Part shown: positions 9,341 to 18,849 of the stretch, one piece after another | Position numbering within the stretch: the first letter of the stretch is position 1 | How the letters are laid out: each line of letters starts with the position of its first letter | Source: a virus | Length of the DNA stretch: 48,296 bases | Strand: one strand, 5' to 3' | IMG/VR virus record: IMGVR_UViG_3300047321_000238 | Location: 1-48,296 of that record | The notes under the pieces: model-generated | Told to the model about the DNA's origin: nothing | Database searches by the model: none | Seen by the model: the letters and a program-made list of their open reading frames with translations, nothing else | Position numbers and translations under genes: made by a program

Positions 9341-12300
9341 TTATAGCTTTCTGAATATCTCTATCATTAATATTACCGTAGTTATCATTGATATTCATGC
9401 TTATATTTACAGAAGATGAAGTTCCGCTAGATATTGCTTGTTGAATAGCAGATATCGCATGGTTCTTACCTTTATCTGATCTAGCATTAATATTAACAAC
9501 ATAACCTTGTTGGCCTCCCATACTAGATGGCATCATACCTTGATCCATTAATCCTTGTTGTGGTTGTTGATAATCATTAGCTTCTTCCATAGCTTGAGTA
9601 TCTGCAGGTCTTGGTCTTCCTCCTACATATCCTAACATCATAACTCCTGCAGCAATTCCTACTGCACCCATTGCTATCTTGCTACCTTTAGCAGCTTTAA
9701 ACAAATCTGCAGCACCTTCAACAATTTTTCTACCGATACCTTTTGCTTCATCACCAAGTTCTTCTTCAGCTCCAGTTACGACTTTATCTATAATGTTTGG
9801 TCCTCCCATTATAGAATTTTTAGCTACATCGTTCATATCTAAGAATTTAAATATATCACTAATATCTGAATCAGATTTCTTCATAATATTAATATATGAG
9901 TCTTGAACGTTTGGAAGATTAGCTGATGATACAGGTCTAGTAATTGCTCCAGTAACACCTGCCATAGATTGTCCTACAGAAGAGTACTTTAAAAAATCTC
10001 CTGTATGTGCAACATCTTTCAAAGAACCTATTGTGTTTACAAAATCTCTTACCATTCTAGATTGTAACTTCTCTTTATTTTCCTTACTTTCCATCATAGT
10101 AGAGAAAGCTTGTTTAGTCAATGATTTTCCGCCATTTAATTCCTCAGCGGCTATATTTTGGAACGTCTTAGATTTATTCCAATAGTAATCATGGTCTACA
10201 TCCTCTACAACATATTTTTTAGACCATGCTTTCATGTCTTCTAAATGTTGATTCATATCTCCTTTTTTTCTAATGAAATTTTCAACACTATTGTTCCATT
10301 GTTTAGCTTTGTCTGGATCAAGTCCTTTAATAGAAGACTTAGAAGAGATAGCAGCTTCTTCTGTTAAATACATCATGTTATATAACAATGATGATTTGTA
10401 ATTATAATCTTCAGAAGTTTTATCCAACGCTGTCATTGCAATGTTCTTAACTTTATAGTTAGTTACATTTGTTTCACCGATACCATTTTTAGCAGCCTTA
10501 GCTACAAACTCATCTTTGTTTTGTTGATAAGCAGTTGCTATACGATATTCATCTACAGCATTCTTATAACCTGCATGGTCATCTTTAAACTGTTCTTTAA
10601 ATTTATCAATTACTACTTGATGACTTCCAGTATCCATTGCTAATTTAACATTATTAGAATGTTTAATTAACATCTTTTCCATATCTGAAAGAGAATAGTT
10701 TTTTGTATCCATCATAGCACTATAGACTTTTCCATCTATAATTCTTTGACTTGCAATATCTTCAATTCTATTTCCAGCTGTTGCAATTCCTTGTTCTTTT
10801 GCAACTCTATCTCTTACTTTTTGATCCCAATGGTGATTTTCATTAACAGCTCTTGTCATTAACATATCTTCTTGAGATTGTATGAATTCACTTTTTGAAG
10901 TATTTCCGTTATATACATAATTAGAATAAGACTTTCCATTATTATCAGTTATTCTAGCTATCGCAAAATTATCTCCATCATGGTCCATCTTCATAGAAGC
11001 TCCAGTATGACCTAATGCTTTTAACTGATTGCCTCTAAGAGTTGTATCTAGATATCCCATAACAACTTTATCTGAAGATTCTTGGTTACGAGGGAATCTA
11101 GTAGCTAAGAAAGTATCTCCATTAGTAGATAAATGTTTGACCATTTTCTCTTTAGCATCTGTTGCATTTACGAAATCTTTACCAAGAAATTCTTTCATAA
11201 AATCTTCTTTAAAGTATCCCATCTTTTCGAATGCTTCATGAGATGCACTTACCGCATCAATTAATTGACCTTTTGAATAACGTTTAAGTAACGTCTCTCC
11301 ATCGAACATAGCAGTATCTAAAAATGTTTTACCATTTAGATTCTTTAAGTTTTCATAAGTATCTTCACCTAAAGCCAGGTTCGTATTTATAGTTAAACTC
11401 GAAGCTTTACCAAAAACTGATTGAGAAAGTCTAGTAGATATTAAATCACCAGCTAAACCGTTTTTACTTGTTACATCATGCTTTTGCATTTCTTTGATTT
11501 CGCCAACAAGCTTTCTAGCATAATTTTGTTCACGAATTAAGTCATCTGAACCTTCTTTAAGATTTCCGCTATTAATTCTTTGTAATGAACTTTGTAAACT
11601 ACCTAATGATTTAATATGGTTAGTCTTAATTAAACTATCTTCAAAATGACGTTCTGGCATTCTAGCTATAGCTAAATGTTCTTCATTCCCACCTAATCCA
11701 GTCTTTATCATAATGTTATGACTATAAGGATTATTAGCTGCAGAAACTATAGTATTTCCTTGACCACCTATATCTAAATCTAACCAACCAGCTTCATGAG
11801 GTTTTAAGTTACTTAGATCAACTTCTTTAAAAGCATTGTATGCATTTTTGTTATTTGATACTAAAGCATCATATTTATCTTGTGAATAAACTTTAGAATT
11901 GAAGTCTAAAGCTCTAACTCCTTGTTGATAAGAATAAAGCTTTTCTGCTTTTTCTACAGATATCTCATGAGTTGAATCTTTATAGCTTTCTAACAAATGC
12001 TTATGAGTACGTTTATCTTTTCCTTTAAGGTCAGATAATCTTGTTTCTCCATATCCTATTAAAGTTCTACCTCTTAGTATTGAAGTAACTGGATCTAACA
12101 TACTTTTATTTAAATACTTTTCAGATATCTCTCCACTTTCATTTAAAGCATGCCCAAAGTATTTGTTGAATTCTGTAGGATTCATTCTTTCACGAGCTAA
12201 AGCCATTGAATCATTGTTATAGAATTCCTTTTGTAAATTCAAGTTCATTCTATTATCAAACTTTAAACCTTTTTGATTAGCTATGCCTTCAATTTGATTG

Positions 12301-15300
12301 TCTATATCAGCTATCCTAACTGAGTGGTCAAGTGTTTTATCTTTCCTCATTTCAGCTGTTAATTGATTACGTTCTTTAGATAATTCATTAATATCTACAT
12401 TGCTTGAGTAAGTTCCAGATTGATGATCGTATGCTTGAATTGTATGAGAGTAACCTGAATGGCCAACAACATTCTTCTTGTCATTTAACACAAGATTTTG
12501 ATTATTCAATACTTCTTGTAGAATCTTACCTTCTCCTCTTACTAACCCATACTTTGCAAAGTCCTTATCGAAGCCAGCTACATTAATCCTATCTACATCA
12601 TCAGTTATTAATGTACCATTCTTTATTTTTAACTTATCTCCAAAAAGAGCTTTATAGTATTTTCCAAGATCCTTTTTATTAATCTTCTCATTTCGTTGTA
12701 AACTCTCTATAATGTTAGTAGCAGCTAATGAAATAGATTCATGCTTAGTTGCTTCTAAACTTGTAGTTTGAGCTACTCCTTTAAATGCTGGGAATAATTC
12801 TTGTAATGTATCTGAGAAAGCAAATCTTTCTTTAAGTATTCTATCTTCAAAATTCTTTCCTAATTGAGGTGTTAAAAAATCTTCTATATATTCTCTTGAT
12901 AGGTATTGTCCATGAAGTCCTTTAAAGTTTTTAGATTCTAAATCTTTTGCTAAAGTAGAATCGATTGAACCAATAGCCATATCCATTGAATCAACAGTTG
13001 ATTTTTCTGAAGCATCATTATAAATCTTATGACCAAAGTTATCGTATTTATTAATAACTTGATAGTTGAAATTATACTCTTCATTTAAGAAGTCTAAAGC
13101 TGCTTGACCAGTTAGCTTTCTACTTTTAATAGCTTTATTAAGTTCTCTTTGAGATACGACATCTCCATGCTTATTAAAGAATCTACCTCTAAATACACCA
13201 TCAAATTTAGATTGAACTATATTCTTTTCTGAACCGAATGCTCCTAAGACTTGTTCTCTCTTTACTTCATATCCTAATTGATATTTAATATTGCCGTCTG
13301 CATCTATTGTAGGAACTAATTTATGACTTTCTTTAATTGCATTAATAACACTAATGTTTTGATTATGAGCTATTATTAATTCTTTTTTTGCATTAATTAA
13401 TTGTGAATTAGTTTTATAGAAAGCAGCGTATTGTACTCTAGAATCCATTATAGATTGTTGTTCATAAGTACTTAAACTCATTGCTTTCTCTGCTAATGCT
13501 TCGGAAGCTTTACTAAGTTCAGCTTGTGTTAATTTTCTTCCATAATTATTAGACAAGAATTTGCTGAATCTATTTGATTTACCTTCTCTTACTTTTATTA
13601 CATCATCAATAAATTGATTCTTTAAAGTATTAGAATCCATTTGCATATATTTCAATGTTAACCCGCCAGTGTATTTTCCATTGTGGTTAACATATTTGTC
13701 TCCAGCAGAAGACATTAACTTACCGCCAATTGACATGTTTTTTGCTAGTTCTGAATCTTTCTTTAGATATTCATTTATATCTTTTTTAAGATCACGTCTA
13801 TCATATAATACAGTGTTTTCTCTTTGAATAGAAACAGATCTTCCTGTCTTATCGAACTTAGCTATACCATGTTCGTATGAACTATTATCAACAGTTAAAA
13901 TACCTTTAGCTAAGTTTGTATCTTGAGTATGAGGATTTACTGTTTTAGCTAATTCCTTTAAATTTAAGCCATCGATATTTCCTAGATCAGCTCTTTCTTG
14001 AAGCATTGATAATATAGGATTAAGATATTCATCAAAGAATAAATTTTGTTCAGAAGCTAATAATTTGTTAATTTTATCAGGTCTGTAGTCTCCTTTTTTC
14101 ATTTTCTTAATCAAGTCTTTCATGCTTGCAGAAGACTTATCACTTATATTATAAGTTGTTTCTATTTCACTTAATAATCCAGAATGTTGTAATTCAGGCA
14201 AAATACCTACTATTGGATTAGTATTAAAATACATTGCTCTTTTTATTGTATTACTAAAATTAGCATTTTCTTTTCTAGGACCAATTTCTCTTAATACTCC
14301 TGAATCTTTTTTTATCTTATATAAAAGAGATTGAATAATATCTCTATCTCCGTCTCTTGCACTTTTAATAACTTCTTTATAAGTTCTAGTTTTACCTAAA
14401 GCTTCTTGTACATTTGAAGTTATTCTTACATGATCAAGAACATCATGAGCTGAGACATTACCTGGCTTACCTGTTCTAGATAGAATTTCATTTACATTTA
14501 AACTGAAGTTAGTTGCATAATCATTGTTGTTGATTCTATGATTAATAACTCCATCATTTAAAACGTATTTATACATATCAAAGAAATGTTGTTCTCCATT
14601 TCCATTCGTAAAGAACATGTTAGCATTTTTACCTCTACCATTTACGCCTAGAGTTATACCAGTGTCTTTAAGACCTTCAATCAATTGTTCTACTCTAGTA
14701 GTGGCATCTTGCTTACTGAATCCATATTGAGCCTTCATCCATTTTTGTTGATCTGAATTTAAACCCTTAATTTGCTTTTCAAAATCATTTTGTGAAAACG
14801 TCATGAAATAATTGTTTACTACATCTGAAACTAAAGTCTTATTTTTTTCATCAGCAATATAAGTTCTAGAGTTAACTGATTTCATTTCATTAGTAATTAA
14901 TGATTTTAATTTACCTGGCTCAACTCCTGCAATCATACCTGTTAAAGTATCTACATTAGAGTAATCTTGTATAGTTCTAGCAAACTCTAATCCAAAAGCA
15001 GGATTGTTTTTTCTTTCAACATCTACAAATGAATGCAATCTTGTTGTCATTTCATGATTTAATTGTGAATAATTACCGCCATTTTGGTATGAGAATACTT
15101 CTTCTTTTGATAAACCATTCCATACTCCTTTAAATCTAGGATCTTCCCCTATAGCATCATAAGCTGAATTTAAAGCAGTGAAACCAGCATTAGCTTTCTT
15201 GGATTCTTTTACATTCTTAAAGTCATTGCCATGGAACATGTTTAATAAACCATCATTCTTTGTTAAATCTAAAGAAATGAATTTGCTATTTTCTCCAGCA

Positions 15301-17930
15301 ACAGTATAACCTTGATGTGTTTTTTCTATCTCTGGAAATAAGTCTCCTCTTAAGAAATCTATTTTCTCTAATTCATCTCCTGTAAATATAGAAGATTTAG
15401 AATTACTTAATGTTTCAGTAGTTGCTCCAGGGAGTTGTTCTAATACATTGCTCATTACGCTTTGGAATATAAGATTCTTTTGAGCTTTTAATGCTTTAGA
15501 ACTAACACCTTTTGTTCCTTGACTTAAACCTAATTCAGCAAACACATCTTCCATAGTATTTAACAATGGACTTAACGCTTCTGAGTATTTATCTGTTATT
15601 AATGCATTTGCAACAGTTTCAGGCATCAGTCTCATTTCTTTAGTATTATGATCTTCCCACCCTAATGTTGCAGTTAGGTTTTCCATAAGTCCTTGAGTGA
15701 TATTAATTCCTGCAGTTTTATTCTTAGATATCATTTCTGCAATAGTTTGAGAAACTCTTTGATGAGTTGCGTTAGCAGCATTAGTTGTATATCTATGAAG
15801 TTTAGCTACATCTTCATACTCTAGTTTTCTAAGTTTTGATGCAGGACTATCTACATGCATTCTATAAGAACTTCTATCTTTTATCATTTCCCATGCTTTA
15901 TCTGGATCTTCTATGCTCTCTAAAATTACAGCTCCATTTTCATTTTTCATTGTTTTTAAATTTAGAGCTTTAAGATTGTCTTTCATGATATGCTCTTCAC
16001 CGTTTTCGCCAGCACGAGCTACATACGTTCCAGTCATAGTAGGTATTTGGTTCTCATTAGTTAATAGCGTATAGAAAACTGTAGAATCTTCGTAAGTAAC
16101 ATCTTTACCAAACTTAGCTTCAATCATTTTCTTAGTTTCATAAGGAGTAGATTTCATTACAGTTAATTTATCTAAAGTTGAGTATTCTTGATAGTATTGT
16201 CTATCACTAGGTATAGGTAATCCTAAATCTGTGAATGCTTTTTTCCATGCATCTCCTTCATGATTTAAATCAACACTAGAGAACTCGTGAGTATATAAAG
16301 CACCTGACTTAGGACCGTATCCTTGAATATCTTCTTTAGTTACTTTTCCATCAGCACTTATTCTGAAACCATCATAAGTTTTATATGAACCATCTATTGG
16401 ATTATGAGAAAAACTTAATCCACCCTTATTAGAATTCCAATTCTTTTTTCCTGTCTTATCCATAAGGAATACAGCTTTTCCGCCATTTCTATCTGTCATA
16501 GGAATATTATGTTTTAAGTCAGTTAATTTGCTATTAACTTTCTTAGTCATTCCAAACATATATTCACCATAAGACATATCTTTACCATTTATATTTATAG
16601 AATTGTCTGCAAATATATGAAATAAGTTATTTTCATCAGCCTGTGCATTATGGGCAGATACTGACTTGTTTCTTCCTTTATTAAATAGGAAGTTAAATTG
16701 ATCTTCAGTAGCTATACCGAATTTTCCAGTAGCTTGCATTCCTTGTGGTATATGAGAAGCTTGACCAAAGTTTTCTTGAGCATATTTTACAGATTGATAT
16801 AAATCTACATGCTTTCCAGCTTCGTGTCCTACATTTTCTCCTAATATCATTCTTGCACCTGGATCATCGAATATGTCACCATTTTGAGATATAGCAACAC
16901 GATTGTTATATGTTAATCCAGGAGTACTGTTGCTTATTCCTCCATATACTAAATCAGTATATTGTTTAGTATATTTTTTCTTATAATCAGATAATGTTCC
17001 TAATCCATTTTCAGCCAAGTATTGTTCTTGACGCTTACCTATATTTCTATATTCATCAAGACCAATTAAAGCGTTATCTATATTCTTTGTTATATTATCT
17101 GGATCATCAGCACCCGTAATTCTAAATTCAAATCCATTATCTTCATTTTGTTTCACTTTAAAAGTAGGATCACTTAATAAACTTAATCTGCTAATATATA
17201 CGTTATCTCTACCAGTAAGTTCATTAGGAGTTTTACCTCTTAAGCTTGTAATATAATTTTTTACCTCTTGGTGTTCTTCATGTGTAAAACCAGCTACACT
17301 ATTAAGAGTATCTATTGGATTTTTAGATTTAACACCGTTTGCGTTTACTCCCCAAACAGAAGCTGAGAATTCAGTAATATAATCGAATTGTTGATGTCCT
17401 TCCGCATTTACTCCACCTAAAGTTTCTAAATCGTAACTTATAATATTTCCACCATTTTTCATGATGTCCATATAGTTATTGAAAGATCTATATAAGTCTT
17501 GGAAATCAGTCATTTCTGTTTTTGTTGTTCTATTATAATTAGTATAATTAATATCATGAGCCATACCTATAACATTTTTAATTAGTTGAGCACCAGATTC
17601 TTGTTTAGTTAAAGTAGATAAGTTTCCTGATATGCCTTGAAAGAATCCGCCTTTATATAAATTTCCATAAACAGCTTCTCCGATTTTAGAATCACTTTTA
17701 AAACTAGTAGGCTTCTTAAAATCTTTTGATTCTGTAGATAGAACTGTTATAGTATCACTAAAATCTGTTATAAAATCTTTCATCCCTGGATGTATTCCAG
17801 CAACAGTATTTCTTTCTTGATCGCTCATGCCTTTATATAAATCACTATCTAGTATTTTTCTTCTATTATTAGTTTGTTCTTTATTAAATTGATTTGCACT
17901 TTTTCTACTAAGCCACAATTTTTTAAACAT
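9327..17930 (-). CDS. giant virion protein: DnaQ-like exonuclease plus candidate RNA polymerase core
   Basis: A 2867-residue protein. Near the N-terminus, ISYDLETLGG (D167, E169) followed by a Y-I-T-E-F-S-A-S-V strand is the Exo I motif of DnaQ-like DEDD exonucleases. SAHNAQADEN (H427, D432) is Exo II, and LNHEGDAW (D559) is a candidate Exo III. The roughly 260 residues between Exo I and II imply a large insertion. Near the C-terminus, ATRFPRNQ (Arg about 2278) precedes MDHDGDNFAI (D2316, D2318, D2320) by 38 residues. This spacing is close to the R-x-P ... NADFDGD element of the RNA polymerase beta-prime double-psi barrel. A later stretch (GIATAGNRIEDIA ... KLAMDTGSHQVVIDKF) resembles the helix region after the DxDGD in QDE-1-type polymerases. 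A hydrophobic helix (about 2750-2770), a Q/M/G-rich linker and a small beta-rich tail end the protein. Start ATG follows AAAGGA. The gene lies between tape measure and hub, so it is probably virion-borne. Exonuclease fold is fairly sure; the polymerase call is a motif-based inference. Confidence 0.55.
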   Translation of the reverse strand: MFKKLWLSRKSANQFNKEQTNNRRKILDSDLYKGMSDQERNTVAGIHPGMKDFITDFSDTITVLSTESKDFKKPTSFKSDSKIGEAVYGNLYKGGFFQGISGNLSTLTKQESGAQLIKNVIGMAHDINYTNYNRTTKTEMTDFQDLYRSFNNYMDIMKNGGNIISYDLETLGGVNAEGHQQFDYITEFSASVWGVNANGVKSKNPIDTLNSVAGFTHEEHQEVKNYITSLRGKTPNELTGRDNVYISRLSLLSDPTFKVKQNEDNGFEFRITGADDPDNITKNIDNALIGLDEYRNIGKRQEQYLAENGLGTLSDYKKKYTKQYTDLVYGGISNSTPGLTYNNRVAISQNGDIFDDPGARMILGENVGHEAGKHVDLYQSVKYAQENFGQASHIPQGMQATGKFGIATEDQFNFLFNKGRNKSVSAHNAQADENNLFHIFADNSININGKDMSYGEYMFGMTKKVNSKLTDLKHNIPMTDRNGGKAVFLMDKTGKKNWNSNKGGLSFSHNPIDGSYKTYDGFRISADGKVTKEDIQGYGPKSGALYTHEFSSVDLNHEGDAWKKAFTDLGLPIPSDRQYYQEYSTLDKLTVMKSTPYETKKMIEAKFGKDVTYEDSTVFYTLLTNENQIPTMTGTYVARAGENGEEHIMKDNLKALNLKTMKNENGAVILESIEDPDKAWEMIKDRSSYRMHVDSPASKLRKLEYEDVAKLHRYTTNAANATHQRVSQTIAEMISKNKTAGINITQGLMENLTATLGWEDHNTKEMRLMPETVANALITDKYSEALSPLLNTMEDVFAELGLSQGTKGVSSKALKAQKNLIFQSVMSNVLEQLPGATTETLSNSKSSIFTGDELEKIDFLRGDLFPEIEKTHQGYTVAGENSKFISLDLTKNDGLLNMFHGNDFKNVKESKKANAGFTALNSAYDAIGEDPRFKGVWNGLSKEEVFSYQNGGNYSQLNHEMTTRLHSFVDVERKNNPAFGLEFARTIQDYSNVDTLTGMIAGVEPGKLKSLITNEMKSVNSRTYIADEKNKTLVSDVVNNYFMTFSQNDFEKQIKGLNSDQQKWMKAQYGFSKQDATTRVEQLIEGLKDTGITLGVNGRGKNANMFFTNGNGEQHFFDMYKYVLNDGVINHRINNNDYATNFSLNVNEILSRTGKPGNVSAHDVLDHVRITSNVQEALGKTRTYKEVIKSARDGDRDIIQSLLYKIKKDSGVLREIGPRKENANFSNTIKRAMYFNTNPIVGILPELQHSGLLSEIETTYNISDKSSASMKDLIKKMKKGDYRPDKINKLLASEQNLFFDEYLNPILSMLQERADLGNIDGLNLKELAKTVNPHTQDTNLAKGILTVDNSSYEHGIAKFDKTGRSVSIQRENTVLYDRRDLKKDINEYLKKDSELAKNMSIGGKLMSSAGDKYVNHNGKYTGGLTLKYMQMDSNTLKNQFIDDVIKVREGKSNRFSKFLSNNYGRKLTQAELSKASEALAEKAMSLSTYEQQSIMDSRVQYAAFYKTNSQLINAKKELIIAHNQNISVINAIKESHKLVPTIDADGNIKYQLGYEVKREQVLGAFGSEKNIVQSKFDGVFRGRFFNKHGDVVSQRELNKAIKSRKLTGQAALDFLNEEYNFNYQVINKYDNFGHKIYNDASEKSTVDSMDMAIGSIDSTLAKDLESKNFKGLHGQYLSREYIEDFLTPQLGKNFEDRILKERFAFSDTLQELFPAFKGVAQTTSLEATKHESISLAATNIIESLQRNEKINKKDLGKYYKALFGDKLKIKNGTLITDDVDRINVAGFDKDFAKYGLVRGEGKILQEVLNNQNLVLNDKKNVVGHSGYSHTIQAYDHQSGTYSSNVDINELSKERNQLTAEMRKDKTLDHSVRIADIDNQIEGIANQKGLKFDNRMNLNLQKEFYNNDSMALARERMNPTEFNKYFGHALNESGEISEKYLNKSMLDPVTSILRGRTLIGYGETRLSDLKGKDKRTHKHLLESYKDSTHEISVEKAEKLYSYQQGVRALDFNSKVYSQDKYDALVSNNKNAYNAFKEVDLSNLKPHEAGWLDLDIGGQGNTIVSAANNPYSHNIMIKTGLGGNEEHLAIARMPERHFEDSLIKTNHIKSLGSLQSSLQRINSGNLKEGSDDLIREQNYARKLVGEIKEMQKHDVTSKNGLAGDLISTRLSQSVFGKASSLTINTNLALGEDTYENLKNLNGKTFLDTAMFDGETLLKRYSKGQLIDAVSASHEAFEKMGYFKEDFMKEFLGKDFVNATDAKEKMVKHLSTNGDTFLATRFPRNQESSDKVVMGYLDTTLRGNQLKALGHTGASMKMDHDGDNFAIARITDNNGKSYSNYVYNGNTSKSEFIQSQEDMLMTRAVNENHHWDQKVRDRVAKEQGIATAGNRIEDIASQRIIDGKVYSAMMDTKNYSLSDMEKMLIKHSNNVKLAMDTGSHQVVIDKFKEQFKDDHAGYKNAVDEYRIATAYQQNKDEFVAKAAKNGIGETNVTNYKVKNIAMTALDKTSEDYNYKSSLLYNMMYLTEEAAISSKSSIKGLDPDKAKQWNNSVENFIRKKGDMNQHLEDMKAWSKKYVVEDVDHDYYWNKSKTFQNIAAEELNGGKSLTKQAFSTMMESKENKEKLQSRMVRDFVNTIGSLKDVAHTGDFLKYSSVGQSMAGVTGAITRPVSSANLPNVQDSYINIMKKSDSDISDIFKFLDMNDVAKNSIMGGPNIIDKVVTGAEEELGDEAKGIGRKIVEGAADLFKAAKGSKIAMGAVGIAAGVMMLGYVGGRPRPADTQAMEEANDYQQPQQGLMDQGMMPSSMGGQQGYVVNINARSDKGKNHAISAIQQAISSGTSSSVNISMNINDNYGNINDRDIQKAIKDAL

Positions 17931-17989
17931 ATATTCAAATCCTTTCTCTACATTGCTATAAATTCCTATTACTATAGAAATGTAATAAT

Positions 17990-18021
17990 ATAATAAATAA
18001 GACCTACAAAAAAGTAGGTCC
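17990..18021 (-). terminator. intrinsic terminator after the coiled-coil gene
   Basis: A perfect 7-bp stem (GACCTAC / GTAGGTC, 18001-18007 with 18014-18020) with a six-base loop lies 15 bases past the stop of the 85-codon gene. On the transcript it is followed by TTATTTATTATATT. It would limit read-through into the 2867-codon gene, which may therefore have its own promoter in the next 70 bases; I could not identify a convincing one. Confidence 0.7.
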
Positions 18022-18035
18022 TATCCAGTTTTATT

Positions 18036-18293
18036 TTATTCTATTGTTTTAGTCTTTTTATTCTTCTTGACAATTGGTTCTTGAATAGCTACAACTGGTT
18101 CATCTATAGGTACTTCTTCAACTGTTTTTTGTTTCTCTAATTCATTAGAAATTATAATTAACATCTCTGAAGCCCCTTGAAGTTTATATATCTCTGCTTC
18201 TATTGCAGAAATCTCATTCTTCTTTGAAACAATGTCATTCCCCTTAAGTTTAAGTTGTGCTTGTACATTTTCATACATTGCTTGAAAATCCAT
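18036..18293 (-). CDS. small coiled-coil protein with charged tail
   Basis: An 85-residue protein of unknown function. Residues 1-55 are predicted helical with heptad-like spacing (LKLKGNDIVSKKNEISAIEA), consistent with a short coiled coil. Residues 56-85 are acidic and proline-containing (VPIDEPVVAIQEPIV) and end in a Lys-rich tail. The acidic/basic tail resembles that of the 144-residue protein behind the capsid gene. The RBS AGAGGAGG is strong. The gene sits between a fibre-like gene and a giant ORF, so a structural or chaperone role in the tail tip is plausible but not shown. Confidence 0.75.
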   Translation of the reverse strand: MDFQAMYENVQAQLKLKGNDIVSKKNEISAIEAEIYKLQGASEMLIIISNELEKQKTVEEVPIDEPVVAIQEPIVKKNKKTKTIE

Positions 18294-18316
18294 TTTAAAA
18301 TCCTCCTCTTATTATA

Positions 18317-18775
18317 TTATACGAATGTAAAGTCTGAACCTAATGTAACCCAATTTAAACCTAGTTTATATTTGAGTACATTATTTACTGAATCTATCCA
18401 TATTGTTGCACCAACAGGTTCAGTATCACTAGTTACTATTCCTGCCGATGTAGACATAGCAGTGTTTATCTTAGCTAATTCATTTGATATTTTAGTTGAA
18501 GTCCATAAGTAAGATAATCCTGTTTTTGTATCATCAACTGATCTATTACCAACTGTGTCAGCATTTCCTCCATCTGCTGTAAAGCCTGGAGGAATATTAG
18601 TTAAACTACTGAAGTCATGTGAATGATTTTCATCAGCTTTATTGTTTAACAAGTCTGTTAATGTTTGTATCTTTAATGAAATGGTTATCCCATCTGCAGT
18701 AAGTATCGCATCTTCGTGAGTTTTAGGATATATGATTTCATTGTCTACATTTTTTATAAACGTAATCTTTGGCAC
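18317..18775 (-). CDS. short tail-fibre-like protein
   Basis: A 152-residue protein. The start is GTG at 18775, preceded by AGAAGG at good spacing; no ATG fits. The middle carries the phage-fibre signature NHSHDFSSLTNIP (an H-x-H element) followed by GGNADTVGN, a pattern repeated in many tail fibre and collar proteins. The C-terminal third (EPVGATIWIDSVNN ... GLNWVTLGS) looks like the small beta segment often found near fibre ends. There is no separate receptor-binding or enzymatic domain. It lies directly behind the tape measure, an unusual place for a fibre, so it may form a short tail-tip or collar appendage. Family membership comes from motif recognition only. Confidence 0.6.
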   Translation of the reverse strand: MPKITFIKNVDNEIIYPKTHEDAILTADGITISLKIQTLTDLLNNKADENHSHDFSSLTNIPPGFTADGGNADTVGNRSVDDTKTGLSYLWTSTKISNELAKINTAMSTSAGIVTSDTEPVGATIWIDSVNNVLKYKLGLNWVTLGSDFTFV

Positions 18776-18849
18776 AATAAAAACCTTCTTTCTATTTTTA
18801 TTATTTCTAATATATTACTTTGGTAATGCTTAAAATACATATATTTAAT

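Noticed and set aside
10971-10985. DHDGD as a Toprim motif
   Set aside because: Toprim needs an upstream conserved Glu in a strand-turn context that I could not find, whereas the R-x-P element 38 residues before and the helices after fit the RNA polymerase pattern better. Not fully excluded.
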